Virus record (IMG/VR): IMGVR_UViG_3300020123_000165
Location: 1 to 62,768 of that record
DNA length: 62,768 bases
Origin: a virus
Reading direction: 5' to 3' (one strand)
Positions 1 to 7,336 of this stretch are shown piece after piece. The notes beneath the pieces were generated by a model. It saw only the letters and a list, made by a program, of their open reading frames with translations. It ran no database searches and was not told the origin of the DNA. The position numbers were made by a program, and so were the translations under genes. Each line of letters starts with the position of its first letter. Position 1 is the stretch's first letter.

Positions 1-127
1 ACGTCATGGGTCACTGCGTCGGCGACTATTGCGACGATGTAGCTTCTGGCCAGACAGGTATCTACTCTCTGCGAGACAAGAGCGGAAAGTCTCACGTAAC
101 GATTGAGACTAGCAAAAGTAAGAGAGT
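1..127. repeat. Terminal direct repeat, left copy
   Basis: These 127 bases are identical to 62642-62768. The repeat lies inside an open reading frame that is continuous across the join. The simplest reading is an overlap left by assembling a circular or circularly permuted molecule, since 127 is a common assembler k-mer size. A true short terminal repeat is less likely because it would fall in the middle of a gene. Confidence 0.95.
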
Positions 128-683
128 TCCTGATAAAGAACCTTTACAGATTTACGAAGAACTTCCTCAAGAACTTCGACAGAAGCTTTATAATCGTCAT
201 GGCCCCGAAAGTGAGCTAGGATTCTCTGAACGTATCTGGACAGATCCTGATATGCGAAAATATGTGGCCGAGAATTATCCTCTTACGCATAATCTTGAAC
301 AGATTCAGCAGATCAAAGGCTCAGGTAAGAAAGACTCGATGCAGCGCATTCTACCTGAGGACATTCCCAAGTATCAACCATACCTCAAAGACTTTCTCAA
401 TAGTCAGCCCTGGGGAACCGTAAAGGACATGAAGAACACTGGGTTGATAGATTCTCATGTACGCTACACTCCGGCAAAGGAGCAAGGCCTTCCTCGCTTC
501 ATGACGGAAGAAGAACTGAAGCCATACCAGGATGTTTTTGGTAAGTCCGATATGGAAAAAGCTATTGATGATCCCAATTTTGGTCAAGGTTGGGAGCCGG
601 ATGAGCAAATTGAGTTTGCTAATGGTGGTTTGGTCCGAGAGCCGGACTATTTTCAGGATCTTGACGCGTTCCTTGCTCGGTAG
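1..683 (+). CDS. PcfJ-like protein, C-terminal part (continues from 61276)
   Basis: This is the C-terminal part of a 682-residue protein that begins at 61276 and crosses the join between window end and start. The segment right after the join carries the block MGHCVGDYCDDVASG followed by IYSLRDKSGKSHVTIE. This His-Cys, Tyr, Ser-Leu-Arg-Asp and His-x-Thr-x-Glu pattern is that of the PcfJ-like family, whose biochemical role is unknown. The tail ends in FANGGLVREPDYF, a Gly-Gly-x-Val motif that recurs in other proteins of this phage. An ATG at 6 could be mistaken for the start, but the frame is open far upstream. Family assignment is fairly sure; function is not. Confidence 0.85.
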   Translation, partial: VMGHCVGDYCDDVASGQTGIYSLRDKSGKSHVTIETSKSKRVPDKEPLQIYEELPQELRQKLYNRHGPESELGFSERIWTDPDMRKYVAENYPLTHNLEQIQQIKGSGKKDSMQRILPEDIPKYQPYLKDFLNSQPWGTVKDMKNTGLIDSHVRYTPAKEQGLPRFMTEEELKPYQDVFGKSDMEKAIDDPNFGQGWEPDEQIEFANGGLVREPDYFQDLDAFLAR

Positions 684-689
684 TTGAGG

Positions 690-695
690 TATAAT
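690..695 (+). promoter_or_regulatory. Possible promoter -10 box (TATAAT)
   Basis: A perfect TATAAT lies seven bases after the stop of the PcfJ-like gene and upstream of the 45-aa gene and the portal. No convincing -35 box is found at 16-18 bp spacing, so it may be weak or activator dependent. Confidence 0.4.
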
Positions 696-718
696 AAGAA
701 AAATTTTCGGAGAAACTC

Positions 719-856
719 ATGCCTCTAGCTAAGTCCGCCTCTAAAAAGGCCGTCTCCAAGAACATCAAGACCGAGATAGCCGCGGGGAAGCCTCAGAAAC
801 AGGCTGTCGCTATTGCTCTATCAGTTCAACGGAAAGCCAAATCACGTGGAAAATGA
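719..856 (+). CDS. Small basic phage protein, 45 aa
   Basis: The ATG at 719 follows the ribosome-binding site CGGAGAAACTC. The 45-residue product is Lys-rich and carries KPQKQAVAIALSVQRKA, a signature I recognise from a widespread family of very short phage proteins, usually 40-60 residues, of unknown function. The gene overlaps the likely start of the portal gene, so the two are probably co-translated. Its strong positive charge fits nucleic-acid or capsid contacts, but that is a guess. Confidence 0.7.
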   Translation: MPLAKSASKKAVSKNIKTEIAAGKPQKQAVAIALSVQRKAKSRGK

Positions 857-3539
857 CCTCAACCCCTTAACTTTGGGTGAGACTCCTGAAGATTTGATCG
901 AGAACCCCGATGGTTCGGTGGATGTGCCTCTCGAAGACTCTTCCGAGCCCCATTCTGGCGAGTTTATGGAGAATCTGGCGGAGGAATTGCCAGAAAGTGA
1001 GCTTATCGACATCGCCACTGAGCTTTGTGAGCTCATTGAGAAGGACAAGAAGAGCCGTGAAAAACGTGATAAGCAGTATCAGGAAGGCCTTCGTCGCACT
1101 GGTTTGGGTGACGATGCTCCAGGCGGAGCTGAGTTTGAGGGCGCTTCTAAGGTGGTACATCCAGTGTTGGCCGAAGCCTGTGTGGATTTTGCTAGTCGCG
1201 CAATCAAAGAACTGTTCCCGGCCTCTGGTCCTGTAAAGCCTTGGGTCATTGGGACCATTTCACCAGAGAAGCTTGAGCGGGCCAATCGTAAGACTCGGTA
1301 CATGAACTGGCAGCTCACGACCCAGATCAAAGAGTATCGTGATGAGCTGGAACAGATCCTGACTCAGGTCCCGATGGGTGGTAGCCAGTACCAAAAGTTC
1401 TGGTATGATGAGCGCTTTCATCGAGCTAAGGTCGAATTTGTCCCAATCGACGATGTCTTTCTGCCGTTCTCTGCCACCAATTTCTACACGGCTCAGCGAG
1501 TAACTCATCGCCAGTCGATCACGAAGTATGAGTATCAAGAACGAGTCAAATCAGGGCTCTATCGTGACATCTTCATACCGTCGAAGAACTCGGCTCCTGA
1601 GCAATCTCGGTCAGCGAAAGCTAATGACAAGATCGAAGGTCGTGAAGAAGACGGTTACAATGAGGATGGCCTTCGCGCTATCCTGGAGATCTATACCTGG
1701 CGTGGACTCGAAGGCGATGAACTGACCGCTGGGGAGTACGCCCCTTACATCATCACCATCGATGAAGACACCGAAGAAGTCTTGGCTATCTATCGAAACT
1801 GGAAAGAGAACGATCCCACTTTCGAGAAGCTGGACTGGTTCGTCGAATGGAAGTTCATCCCCTGGCGAGGCGCATATGCGATTGGTCTTCCTCATCTTAT
1901 TGGCGGCCTTAGTGCTGCTCTTACAGGTTCTCTGCGGGCCTTACTCGACTCTGCCCATATAAACAATGCCGCGACTATGCTCAAACTCAAGAGCGGTCGC
2001 ATCATTGGACAGAACACTCAGGTCAACGTAACACAGGTACAGGATATTGAAGGTCCTGCGGGTATTGACGACATTCGCAAGCTCGCGATGCCGATGCCGT
2101 TCAATCCCCCGAGCCCCGTCCTATTCCAGCTCATGCAAGAGCTGTATGGCCTGGCTAAGGGCGTAGTTGCTACGGCTGAGGAGAAGATTGGCCAGGTGGG
2201 CGATCGTACTCCAGTCGGAACGACGATGGCATTGATTGAGCAAGGATCAAACACCTACTCAGCCATCCACGCTCGTCTACATGAGTCTCAGAAGAAGGCT
2301 CTGGCCATTCTGCACCGCATCAATCAGGATTACCTGGATGAGCAGAATTCTACCTTTGATCTGGGTGAACAGACAGTATCTCGAGAAGACTTCCAGGGAA
2401 CAATGGACGTCATCCCAGTCTCTGATCCCACGATCTTCTCTGAGGCTCAACGATTCGCTCAAGCTCAAGCCGTCCTTCAGATGGCTCAGCAAGATGCGGG
2501 GAATCCGAAGGTTCCATGGAATCAAATTGCGGTACGTCGCCGGATCCTGAAGCAGATGCGAATCGAGGGGGTAGATGAACTTCTACCTGCTGAGAAAGAA
2601 CCTATCACCTCGGACTCCCTGACCGAGAACACAATGCTTCTTCAGGGCCATCCACTGGAAGCCGCTCCAGAGCAAGACCATTATATGCATATCCAGTCGC
2701 ATATGATGTTTTTGTCCAGCCCGATTCAACTGAAGAATCCGCTGGTTCAACCTCAGGTATTGATGCAGCTGCTAGGGCATATTGGAGAGCATATTCAGAT
2801 GTACCAGACTCGCTTGGTCATGAGTATCGCTGAGCAAGGCGGCATGCAAGATCAGGCCATTCTTCAGGGTATGGTGAAAGCTCAACAGGTTCTCACTACC
2901 CAGCTTGGTGAGCTTCTTACCCAGATTCCCCAAATTCAACAAGAGCTCCAGAAGCGTATTCCTCAGGCTCCAATGCCTCCTGAAGTTCAGGCCTCCCTCC
3001 AGATTGCTCAGATGGATACGCAACGTAAGGCTCAGTTCGATCAGGCCACTATCCAGTCTAAGCAAGCTGAACAACAAGCGGCTCAGCAGTTGGAGAATGC
3101 TAAGGTTCAGATGAAGCAGGCTGAGATGCAGTTCAATCAACAGGTTGAACAGATGAATCAGCAATTTGAGCAGCAGATGCGTCAGCTTGAGCTGAAGATC
3201 GAGAATGACTCTCATCAGGCACGCCAGCAAGTTGAGCTCATGAAGAATGAACAGGACAATCATCAGAAACAGATGACTGACCTGATCAAGAATCGAGATG
3301 ATAATGAGACTAAGGTTCTCATCGCACAGATGAGTAAGCAACTGGAGGCTATGACCCAAGTTAAGCCTCCGGAGAGCCCTATTGCTTCTCAAGTAGACCT
3401 CACTCCGCAGATCGAACAGCTTAATGGCCTTCTGGATCAACTGGGCAAGCAGCAAACTAGTGACGCCTTAGCTGAGACCATGAACAGTCTGAAAGCTATG
3501 GTCGAAGGTTTGAGTCAACCAACCACTAAGGTATACTGA
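846..3539 (+). CDS. Portal protein
   Basis: The product forms the dodecameric DNA gate at one capsid vertex. It is a large portal (897 aa from the GTG at 846; a TTG at 813 is possible). I chose GTG 846 because GGAAAG lies nine bases upstream. Residues about 60-560 hold the portal core, with an early block containing GAEFEGASKVVHPVLAEAC, typical of P22-like portals in environmental podoviruses. Residues about 690-870 are Gln/Glu-rich and strongly helical (repeats such as QAEMQFNQQVEQMNQQFEQQ), matching the long C-terminal barrel helix of P22-type portals. The stop overlaps the endolysin ATG by one base. Function is confident, start less so. Confidence 0.88.
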   Translation: MENDLNPLTLGETPEDLIENPDGSVDVPLEDSSEPHSGEFMENLAEELPESELIDIATELCELIEKDKKSREKRDKQYQEGLRRTGLGDDAPGGAEFEGASKVVHPVLAEACVDFASRAIKELFPASGPVKPWVIGTISPEKLERANRKTRYMNWQLTTQIKEYRDELEQILTQVPMGGSQYQKFWYDERFHRAKVEFVPIDDVFLPFSATNFYTAQRVTHRQSITKYEYQERVKSGLYRDIFIPSKNSAPEQSRSAKANDKIEGREEDGYNEDGLRAILEIYTWRGLEGDELTAGEYAPYIITIDEDTEEVLAIYRNWKENDPTFEKLDWFVEWKFIPWRGAYAIGLPHLIGGLSAALTGSLRALLDSAHINNAATMLKLKSGRIIGQNTQVNVTQVQDIEGPAGIDDIRKLAMPMPFNPPSPVLFQLMQELYGLAKGVVATAEEKIGQVGDRTPVGTTMALIEQGSNTYSAIHARLHESQKKALAILHRINQDYLDEQNSTFDLGEQTVSREDFQGTMDVIPVSDPTIFSEAQRFAQAQAVLQMAQQDAGNPKVPWNQIAVRRRILKQMRIEGVDELLPAEKEPITSDSLTENTMLLQGHPLEAAPEQDHYMHIQSHMMFLSSPIQLKNPLVQPQVLMQLLGHIGEHIQMYQTRLVMSIAEQGGMQDQAILQGMVKAQQVLTTQLGELLTQIPQIQQELQKRIPQAPMPPEVQASLQIAQMDTQRKAQFDQATIQSKQAEQQAAQQLENAKVQMKQAEMQFNQQVEQMNQQFEQQMRQLELKIENDSHQARQQVELMKNEQDNHQKQMTDLIKNRDDNETKVLIAQMSKQLEAMTQVKPPESPIASQVDLTPQIEQLNGLLDQLGKQQTSDALAETMNSLKAMVEGLSQPTTKVY

Positions 3540-4045
3540 TGACAGACTTCAATTCAGCCTTTGATAAGATGATTGTCAATGAAGGCGGGTATAAACTCAC
3601 TGAGGTGAAGGGTGATCGGGGCGGGCAGACCTATGCCGGGATCGCTCGGAAAGCTTGGCCGCGTTGGGATGGTTGGACAGCTATCGATGATGGCCAAACA
3701 CCTTCTACTCAGTCGGTCCGCGACTTCTACAAAGTCAACTTTTGGGACAAGGTTCAGGGAGATTTCCTGGAGCATCAGCGAGTAGCGGTAAGCCTGTTTG
3801 ACTTCGCCGTCAACGCAGGTGTTAAGACGGCCATCAAGTTGGCTCAGATCATCGCTGGCACAGCTCCGGACGGAGTGCTCGGGGATAAGACTCTCGGTGC
3901 TCTCAACACCATTCCCGAGGATGATTTCGTCGCTCGCTATGCCCTGGCCAAGGTCGCTCGTTACGCACAGATTGTTACACATGACCGCTCACAAGGCAAG
4001 TTTCTCCTGGGCTGGATTAACCGTACACTTCGGGAGGTCGTATGA
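3539..4045 (+). CDS. Endolysin, GH108 N-acetylmuramidase
   Basis: The 168-aa product cuts the glycan backbone of peptidoglycan at lysis. Near the N-terminus it has NEGGYKLTEVKGDRGG, with the catalytic Glu at residue 15 in the EGGY motif of glycosyl hydrolase family 108. The C-terminal third (YALAKVARYAQIV) matches the peptidoglycan-binding domain usually paired with GH108. There is no signal peptide, so it needs the holin encoded immediately downstream (four-base ATGA-type overlap). Length is normal for the family. Confidence 0.93.
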   Translation: MTDFNSAFDKMIVNEGGYKLTEVKGDRGGQTYAGIARKAWPRWDGWTAIDDGQTPSTQSVRDFYKVNFWDKVQGDFLEHQRVAVSLFDFAVNAGVKTAIKLAQIIAGTAPDGVLGDKTLGALNTIPEDDFVARYALAKVARYAQIVTHDRSQGKFLLGWINRTLREVV

Positions 4046-4455
4046 GTATTCTAACTGACTTGGTCTCGGGCGGTGTAGGTGGAATCATTGAGTCTGTGGG
4101 CAAGGTGGCCGGGGATTTGATCACCACTGACAAAGAACGAATGCAGGCAGACCTGGATGCCTACAACGCGGAAACGACGCGGATGCAGGGGCAGGTGGAT
4201 GTCAATAAGATCGAGGCGGGTAGCAGTTCCTTCTTCGTGGCCGGCGCTCGCCCCTTCATCATGTGGATCTGCGGTATCGCCTTCGCATATGCCAGTGTGG
4301 TGGAGCCGATGCTCAGGTTCGGCGCGAAGGTCTGGTTCGGCTATCACGGTGACTTTCCTATCATCGACACCAACCTGACTATGCAAGTCCTCTTCGGTAT
4401 CCTGGGGCTTGGAGTAATGCGTAGCTACGACAAGAAAGCCGGCACTGCCAAGTGA
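4042..4455 (+). CDS. Holin, GTA-type 3TM family
   Basis: The 137-aa product is predicted to permeabilise the inner membrane for the endolysin. Residues 1-60 contain a short hydrophobic segment and an amphipathic helix with TTDKERMQADLDAYNAETTR. Residues about 62-90 (FFVAGARPFIMWICGIAFAY) and about 112-127 (QVLFGILGLGVM) are membrane segments. The ARPFIMW block is typical of the 3TM holin family first named for gene-transfer-agent release. It overlaps the endolysin gene by four bases. Confidence 0.88.
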   Translation: MSILTDLVSGGVGGIIESVGKVAGDLITTDKERMQADLDAYNAETTRMQGQVDVNKIEAGSSSFFVAGARPFIMWICGIAFAYASVVEPMLRFGAKVWFGYHGDFPIIDTNLTMQVLFGILGLGVMRSYDKKAGTAK

Positions 4456-4471
4456 CTAAAGGACACTAGCA

Positions 4472-4786
4472 ATGGACACTCAAATCATTCTACTAATTAT
4501 CTCTGGCACCGGCGTGGTCATGTGGTACTTGCTTAGGCAAAAGGACCAACAGCAGGCCGACTCTATCGCCCTCCTGTTCAAGAAGCATGACGATGACTAT
4601 GCTGAGCTACAGGCTTTGAAATTACAAATTGCCTCACACTACTATGTCAAGAGTGAGCTGGATGTGAAGTTTGATAGGCTGGAGACGGCCTTCAACAACG
4701 GCTTTAATACTCTAGGCCTGAAGTTCGATAAGCTTGGAGATGCCCTGACAAACCATATCAATATGGAAGACGTACGTAAGCCCTAA
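4472..4786 (+). CDS. Membrane-anchored coiled-coil protein, possible spanin or lysis regulator
   Basis: The 104-aa product has one N-terminal membrane segment (residues about 3-21, IILLIISGTGVVMWYLL) followed by a charged helical region to the end. Its place as the third gene after endolysin and holin, just before a terminator, suggests a lysis role such as an inner-membrane spanin. No partner outer-membrane lipoprotein is embedded or adjacent, so this stays an inference. The SD is AGGACA upstream of the ATG. Confidence 0.6.
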   Translation: MDTQIILLIISGTGVVMWYLLRQKDQQQADSIALLFKKHDDDYAELQALKLQIASHYYVKSELDVKFDRLETAFNNGFNTLGLKFDKLGDALTNHINMEDVRKP

Positions 4787-4806
4787 ATTAATTCATACTC
4801 AGCCAG

Positions 4807-4828
4807 ATACCCCTTCGGGGGTATTTTT
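4807..4828 (+). terminator. Rho-independent terminator after lysis genes
   Basis: A perfect 7-bp stem ATACCCC/GGGGTAT closes on a TTCG tetraloop and is followed by five T residues. It ends the transcript that carries portal and lysis genes. Confidence 0.93.
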
Positions 4829-4854
4829 GTAGACGAGTTTCAAATATATTGGGC

Positions 4855-4869
4855 TTGACGTGGTAAAAT
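4855..4869 (+). promoter_or_regulatory. Possible promoter, TTGACG..TAAAAT
   Basis: The string CTTGACGTGGTAAAAT closely resembles CTTGACGCGGTATAAT at 59941-59956. TAAAAT (4864-4869) can act as a -10 box right after the terminator and before the next operon. TTGACG is too close to be its -35, so the shared upstream part may be an extended element. It is supported by position and by the second copy. Confidence 0.5.
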
Positions 4870-4914
4870 TTGAACTAGGCAAGACCCAGTCACTCATCAT
4901 GCAAGGAGAAAGAA

Positions 4915-5073
4915 ATGGGAAAGTTGGCTCAGCAACTCAGCGGGCAAAGCCAAGTCAAGGCTTATAAGAACGGCGGTAAGGTCAATGATGATGCTAAGGC
5001 AGATAAGAAGCTCATCAAAGAAGAACTCAAGAAGAGTGGCTGTATGAAGCGCGGTGGAAAGGTGAAGAAATAA
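4915..5073 (+). CDS. Small Lys-rich protein with two GGKV motifs, 52 aa
   Basis: The ATG is preceded by AAGGAGAAAGAA, a strong SD. The product is basic and contains YKNGGKV around residue 17-23 and MKRGGKVKK at the C-terminus. Gly-Gly-x-Val motifs of this kind recur in structural-region proteins of this phage. Function is unknown. Its stop overlaps the next ATG (TAATG), which indicates translational coupling. Confidence 0.75.
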   Translation: MGKLAQQLSGQSQVKAYKNGGKVNDDAKADKKLIKEELKKSGCMKRGGKVKK

Positions 5074-5249
5074 TGGCCAAGTTCCTGGTTACCTATGCCG
5101 ATGGCTCTCAGAAAACTGAGGAGCAATCCGACTGCTCTACGGTAGAGCAATTCATCAACTGCCGCTTCGGTACGGCCGATACTTCTGGTGTCAAGGTCGA
5201 GCTGGAAGGTGAGGAAGCTCCAGTGGCTAAGAAGGCCAAAGGTAAGTGA
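5073..5249 (+). CDS. Small hypothetical protein, 58 aa
   Basis: The start overlaps the stop of the preceding gene. The N-terminal part MAKFLVTYADGSQKTEEQSD looks like a short beta-hairpin domain and the C-terminus is Lys-rich (VAKKAKGK). I do not recognise the family. The GTGA overlap with the next gene indicates an operon of short, tightly packed genes. Confidence 0.7.
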   Translation: MAKFLVTYADGSQKTEEQSDCSTVEQFINCRFGTADTSGVKVELEGEEAPVAKKAKGK

Positions 5250-5428
5250 GCCTTACTGGTCAACTCGTCCTGAGTATCAAGAACCGGATTCAAGAACTCC
5301 GGGAGGATCTATCGGACCTTTCTGCCACTGATCTATATGTAGTTGGTAAACTACAAGGCAGGATCCAGGGCCTTAAAGAGTCACTGATGCTCCTGGAGAA
5401 CCTCATAGAAGAGACCGACAAAGATTAA
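5246..5428 (+). CDS. Small helical protein, 60 aa
   Basis: A GTG start overlaps the previous stop (GTGA). The product is predicted to form a helical hairpin (IKNRIQELREDLSDLSATD, then VGKLQGRIQGLKESLMLLE), a pattern seen in short phage proteins of unknown role between lysis and head genes. The stop lies directly before the structured RNA at 5429. Confidence 0.7.
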   Translation: MSLTGQLVLSIKNRIQELREDLSDLSATDLYVVGKLQGRIQGLKESLMLLENLIEETDKD

Positions 5429-5495
5429 GTCTACCTCACTCTCCGACGGGAGAGGACATCTGCCCCGATGTCATGAGGTAGACCCTAATGGGGCA
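5429..5495 (+). ncRNA. Three-way-junction RNA with downstream pseudoknot
   Basis: Directly visible pairing: P1 is a perfect 10-bp stem, 5429-5438 (GTCTACCTCA) with 5474-5483 (TGAGGTAGAC). Inside it sit two perfect 6-bp hairpins with no gap: P2 5439-5444/5449-5454 (loop GACG) and P3 5455-5460/5467-5472 (loop TGCCCC, 5461-5466). Only A5473 is unpaired in the junction. The P3 loop is perfectly complementary to GGGGCA at 5490-5495, six bases after P1. The SD (TTGGAG) begins four bases later and the GTG of the GroES-like gene is at 5511. It is either a cis-regulator of that gene or a processing/protection element. I match it to no known class. Confidence 0.85.
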
Positions 5496-5510
5496 TATTG
5501 GAGAATCGAA

Positions 5511-5918
5511 GTGATTCCAGCATCAAAGTTAGAAGACGCCTTCCCGGCGGTAGAACCTGGCGTGTATCCATTGGGCACCCGTGTCTTGGTTCAACTTCGG
5601 ACGGTACGACAGAAGACCGCCTCGGGGATTGTCCTGGTGGAGGACACCAAGCAATTTAATAAGGTGACCACTCAACTGGCCAAGGTAGTTCAACTTGGCC
5701 CCATCTCCTTCTGTAATCGCGAGTCAGCCAAACCCTGGCCTGAAGGTGTCTGGGTGCGAGCAGGTGACTTCATTCGGATGCCCAAGTATGGCGGTGATCG
5801 CTTCGAGCGAAAGATTCCCGGCACCGAGGATACCGCCCTCTTTGCTATCTTCCAGGATCATGAGATCATCGCAAAGGTAGACCCATCGGCCTTCGAAGAA
5901 CTGGACGACATACTATGA
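5511..5918 (+). CDS. GroES-like co-chaperonin
   Basis: The 135-aa product is the lid partner for a GroEL-type chaperonin. Residues about 20-45 (GTRVLVQLRTVRQKTASGIV) match the start of the Cpn10 fold, with a mobile-loop-like stretch after it, and residues about 80-125 include VRAGDFIRMPKYGGDRFE and FAIFQDHEIIAKV, the closing strands. Such phage proteins, like T4 gp31, adapt host GroEL for capsid folding; this gene stands upstream of scaffold and capsid genes. The start is GTG with GGAG seven bases upstream, right after the pseudoknotted RNA. No phage GroEL is present. Confidence 0.85.
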   Translation: MIPASKLEDAFPAVEPGVYPLGTRVLVQLRTVRQKTASGIVLVEDTKQFNKVTTQLAKVVQLGPISFCNRESAKPWPEGVWVRAGDFIRMPKYGGDRFERKIPGTEDTALFAIFQDHEIIAKVDPSAFEELDDIL

Positions 5919-6229
5919 GTGCCGATACTCAAGTCGAGGATATGATCCTCCGTAAAGGCCTGACCGCTCCGCGTGTCACTCCCGCTCAGATCGAAGCTTT
6001 GGTGGGTCGAGTACATCACACTTATGAGGTCCAGGGCACCTCAACTTTCTGTCATGCCTTTCTGGATGGGAAGTTCTACCTGGGCTCGGGCCACTCCGCC
6101 TGTGTGTCTCCTGAGAACTTTGATGAGGGAGTGGGTCGCACGGTCGCCTTCAATAATGTAGGGACAGTCGTACGCAATAAGCTTTGGGAACTCGAAGGCT
6201 ACTCTCTGTACAAGGAACTCAACAAATGA
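5915..6229 (+). CDS. N4 gp49/Sf6 gp66 family protein
   Basis: The 104-aa product carries the family pattern: a central YLGSGHSACVSPENFDEGVG followed by VVRNKLWELEGY near the C-terminus. Members are common in podoviruses and lambdoid phages; their role is unknown. The gene overlaps the GroES-like stop by four bases and the next gene likewise. Confidence 0.8.
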   Translation: MSADTQVEDMILRKGLTAPRVTPAQIEALVGRVHHTYEVQGTSTFCHAFLDGKFYLGSGHSACVSPENFDEGVGRTVAFNNVGTVVRNKLWELEGYSLYKELNK

Positions 6230-6381
6230 AACTTCGATTTGAACTGACGCCGGAAGAGGCCAACCTGGTAGTAGCTGGCTTGTTGGAACTGCCCGCCAAG
6301 AATTCGATGGCCCTGATCCAGAACCTGCAACAGCAAGCTGCTGCTCAGCTTACCCCCAAGGAGGAGAACAATAATGGCTGA
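6226..6381 (+). CDS. Small hypothetical protein, 51 aa
   Basis: The start at 6226 is set by the ATGA overlap with the gp49-like stop; an earlier in-frame start at 6184 would overlap the upstream gene more deeply. The product is a short acidic-amphipathic helical protein (LTPEEANLVVAGLLELPAK). I recognise similar short proteins in podovirus head operons but no function. It overlaps the scaffold start by eight bases. Confidence 0.7.
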   Translation: MKLRFELTPEEANLVVAGLLELPAKNSMALIQNLQQQAAAQLTPKEENNNG

Positions 6382-7324
6382 TGAGATTGAACTAAATATC
6401 GAGACGGGTGAAGAGGTTCTTAAGAACTCTGCGCCTGAAGATGAGCATCTTGACCAACCAGAGGGAGTCAAGGAGGAGGGTGATGAAGATCGTCCTCTTA
6501 ATACCGACAACGCCTCGGATGAGGAGCTCAACAATGCCGAAGACGATGAAGAACGAGAAGCAATTCGTGAGCGTCGTCGTCAAGAGCGCAAGCATCGTAA
6601 AGAGGCTCAGCGTGAACGTGAAGATACCCTTCGCCGAGAACTGGCTTCACGTGATGCAGTCATCAATGAGCTTCGTGGTAAGGTTGACCTTATTGAGCGT
6701 CGCAATACCGGGAGTGAGCTAGCTCAGGTAGACAATGCCATCCAGCAAGCTCAATCTGCCTACGCTTTCTTCAAGAACCAAATCCAGGTCGCCACTGAGG
6801 CTCAGAATGGCGCAGCGGTAGCTGATGCCACTGAGAACCTCTTCAAGTCTCAACGCAAGATTGAGGAACTGAATGGGCTGAAGAATGCTTTCTCTCAGCG
6901 TCAAGCTCAGCCCCAGCCCCTCGATCCCCGCATGAAGACACATGCTGAAGGCTGGATGAAACGCAACTCCTGGTATGACCCAACGGGTCGGGACCAAGAC
7001 TCTGAGATCGCTATGCGACTGGATCAGCGTATGGCCCAAGAAGGCTGGGATCCTACTACCGCCGAGTACTGGACGGAGTTGGATTCAAGAGTGAAAAAAT
7101 ATTTACCACATCGCGCAACTAGTGGTAAAATTCCCAGTAACAAGCCACGATCGGTTGTTACTGGATCTGGACGTGAAAGTAGTGGAAACGGTTCTTCTAC
7201 CACCTACAAACTTTCCGCTGATAGGGTTTCGGCTCTGAAAGAGGCTGGTATGTGGGATGATCCGAAGAAACGTGCTGAAGCTATCAAACGCTTCCGTGAC
7301 TATGACAAACAGAACAAGGCTTAA
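6374..7324 (+). CDS. Scaffolding protein (putative)
   Basis: The 316-aa product is highly charged. Residues 1-60 are acidic; about 60-170 form a long coiled coil rich in Glu, Arg and Gln (REAIRERRRQERKHRKEAQ). The C-terminal basic stretch includes KKRAEAIKRFRDYDKQNK. This composition, and the position between portal and major capsid gene, is that of podovirus scaffolding proteins, which template procapsid assembly and leave before packaging. SD AAGGAGG precedes the ATG. Confidence 0.75.
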   Translation: MADEIELNIETGEEVLKNSAPEDEHLDQPEGVKEEGDEDRPLNTDNASDEELNNAEDDEEREAIRERRRQERKHRKEAQREREDTLRRELASRDAVINELRGKVDLIERRNTGSELAQVDNAIQQAQSAYAFFKNQIQVATEAQNGAAVADATENLFKSQRKIEELNGLKNAFSQRQAQPQPLDPRMKTHAEGWMKRNSWYDPTGRDQDSEIAMRLDQRMAQEGWDPTTAEYWTELDSRVKKYLPHRATSGKIPSNKPRSVVTGSGRESSGNGSSTTYKLSADRVSALKEAGMWDDPKKRAEAIKRFRDYDKQNKA

Positions 7325-7336
7325 GGAGCGATCAGA

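Noticed and set aside
2772-3455. 227-codon open frame on the minus strand inside the portal gene
   Set aside because: Leu/Ser-rich mirror of the Gln-rich portal coding region, no SD, no family look.
4855-4860. TTGACG as a -35 box for TAAAAT at 4864
   Set aside because: The gap is only three bases; it cannot act as a normal -35 for that -10 box.
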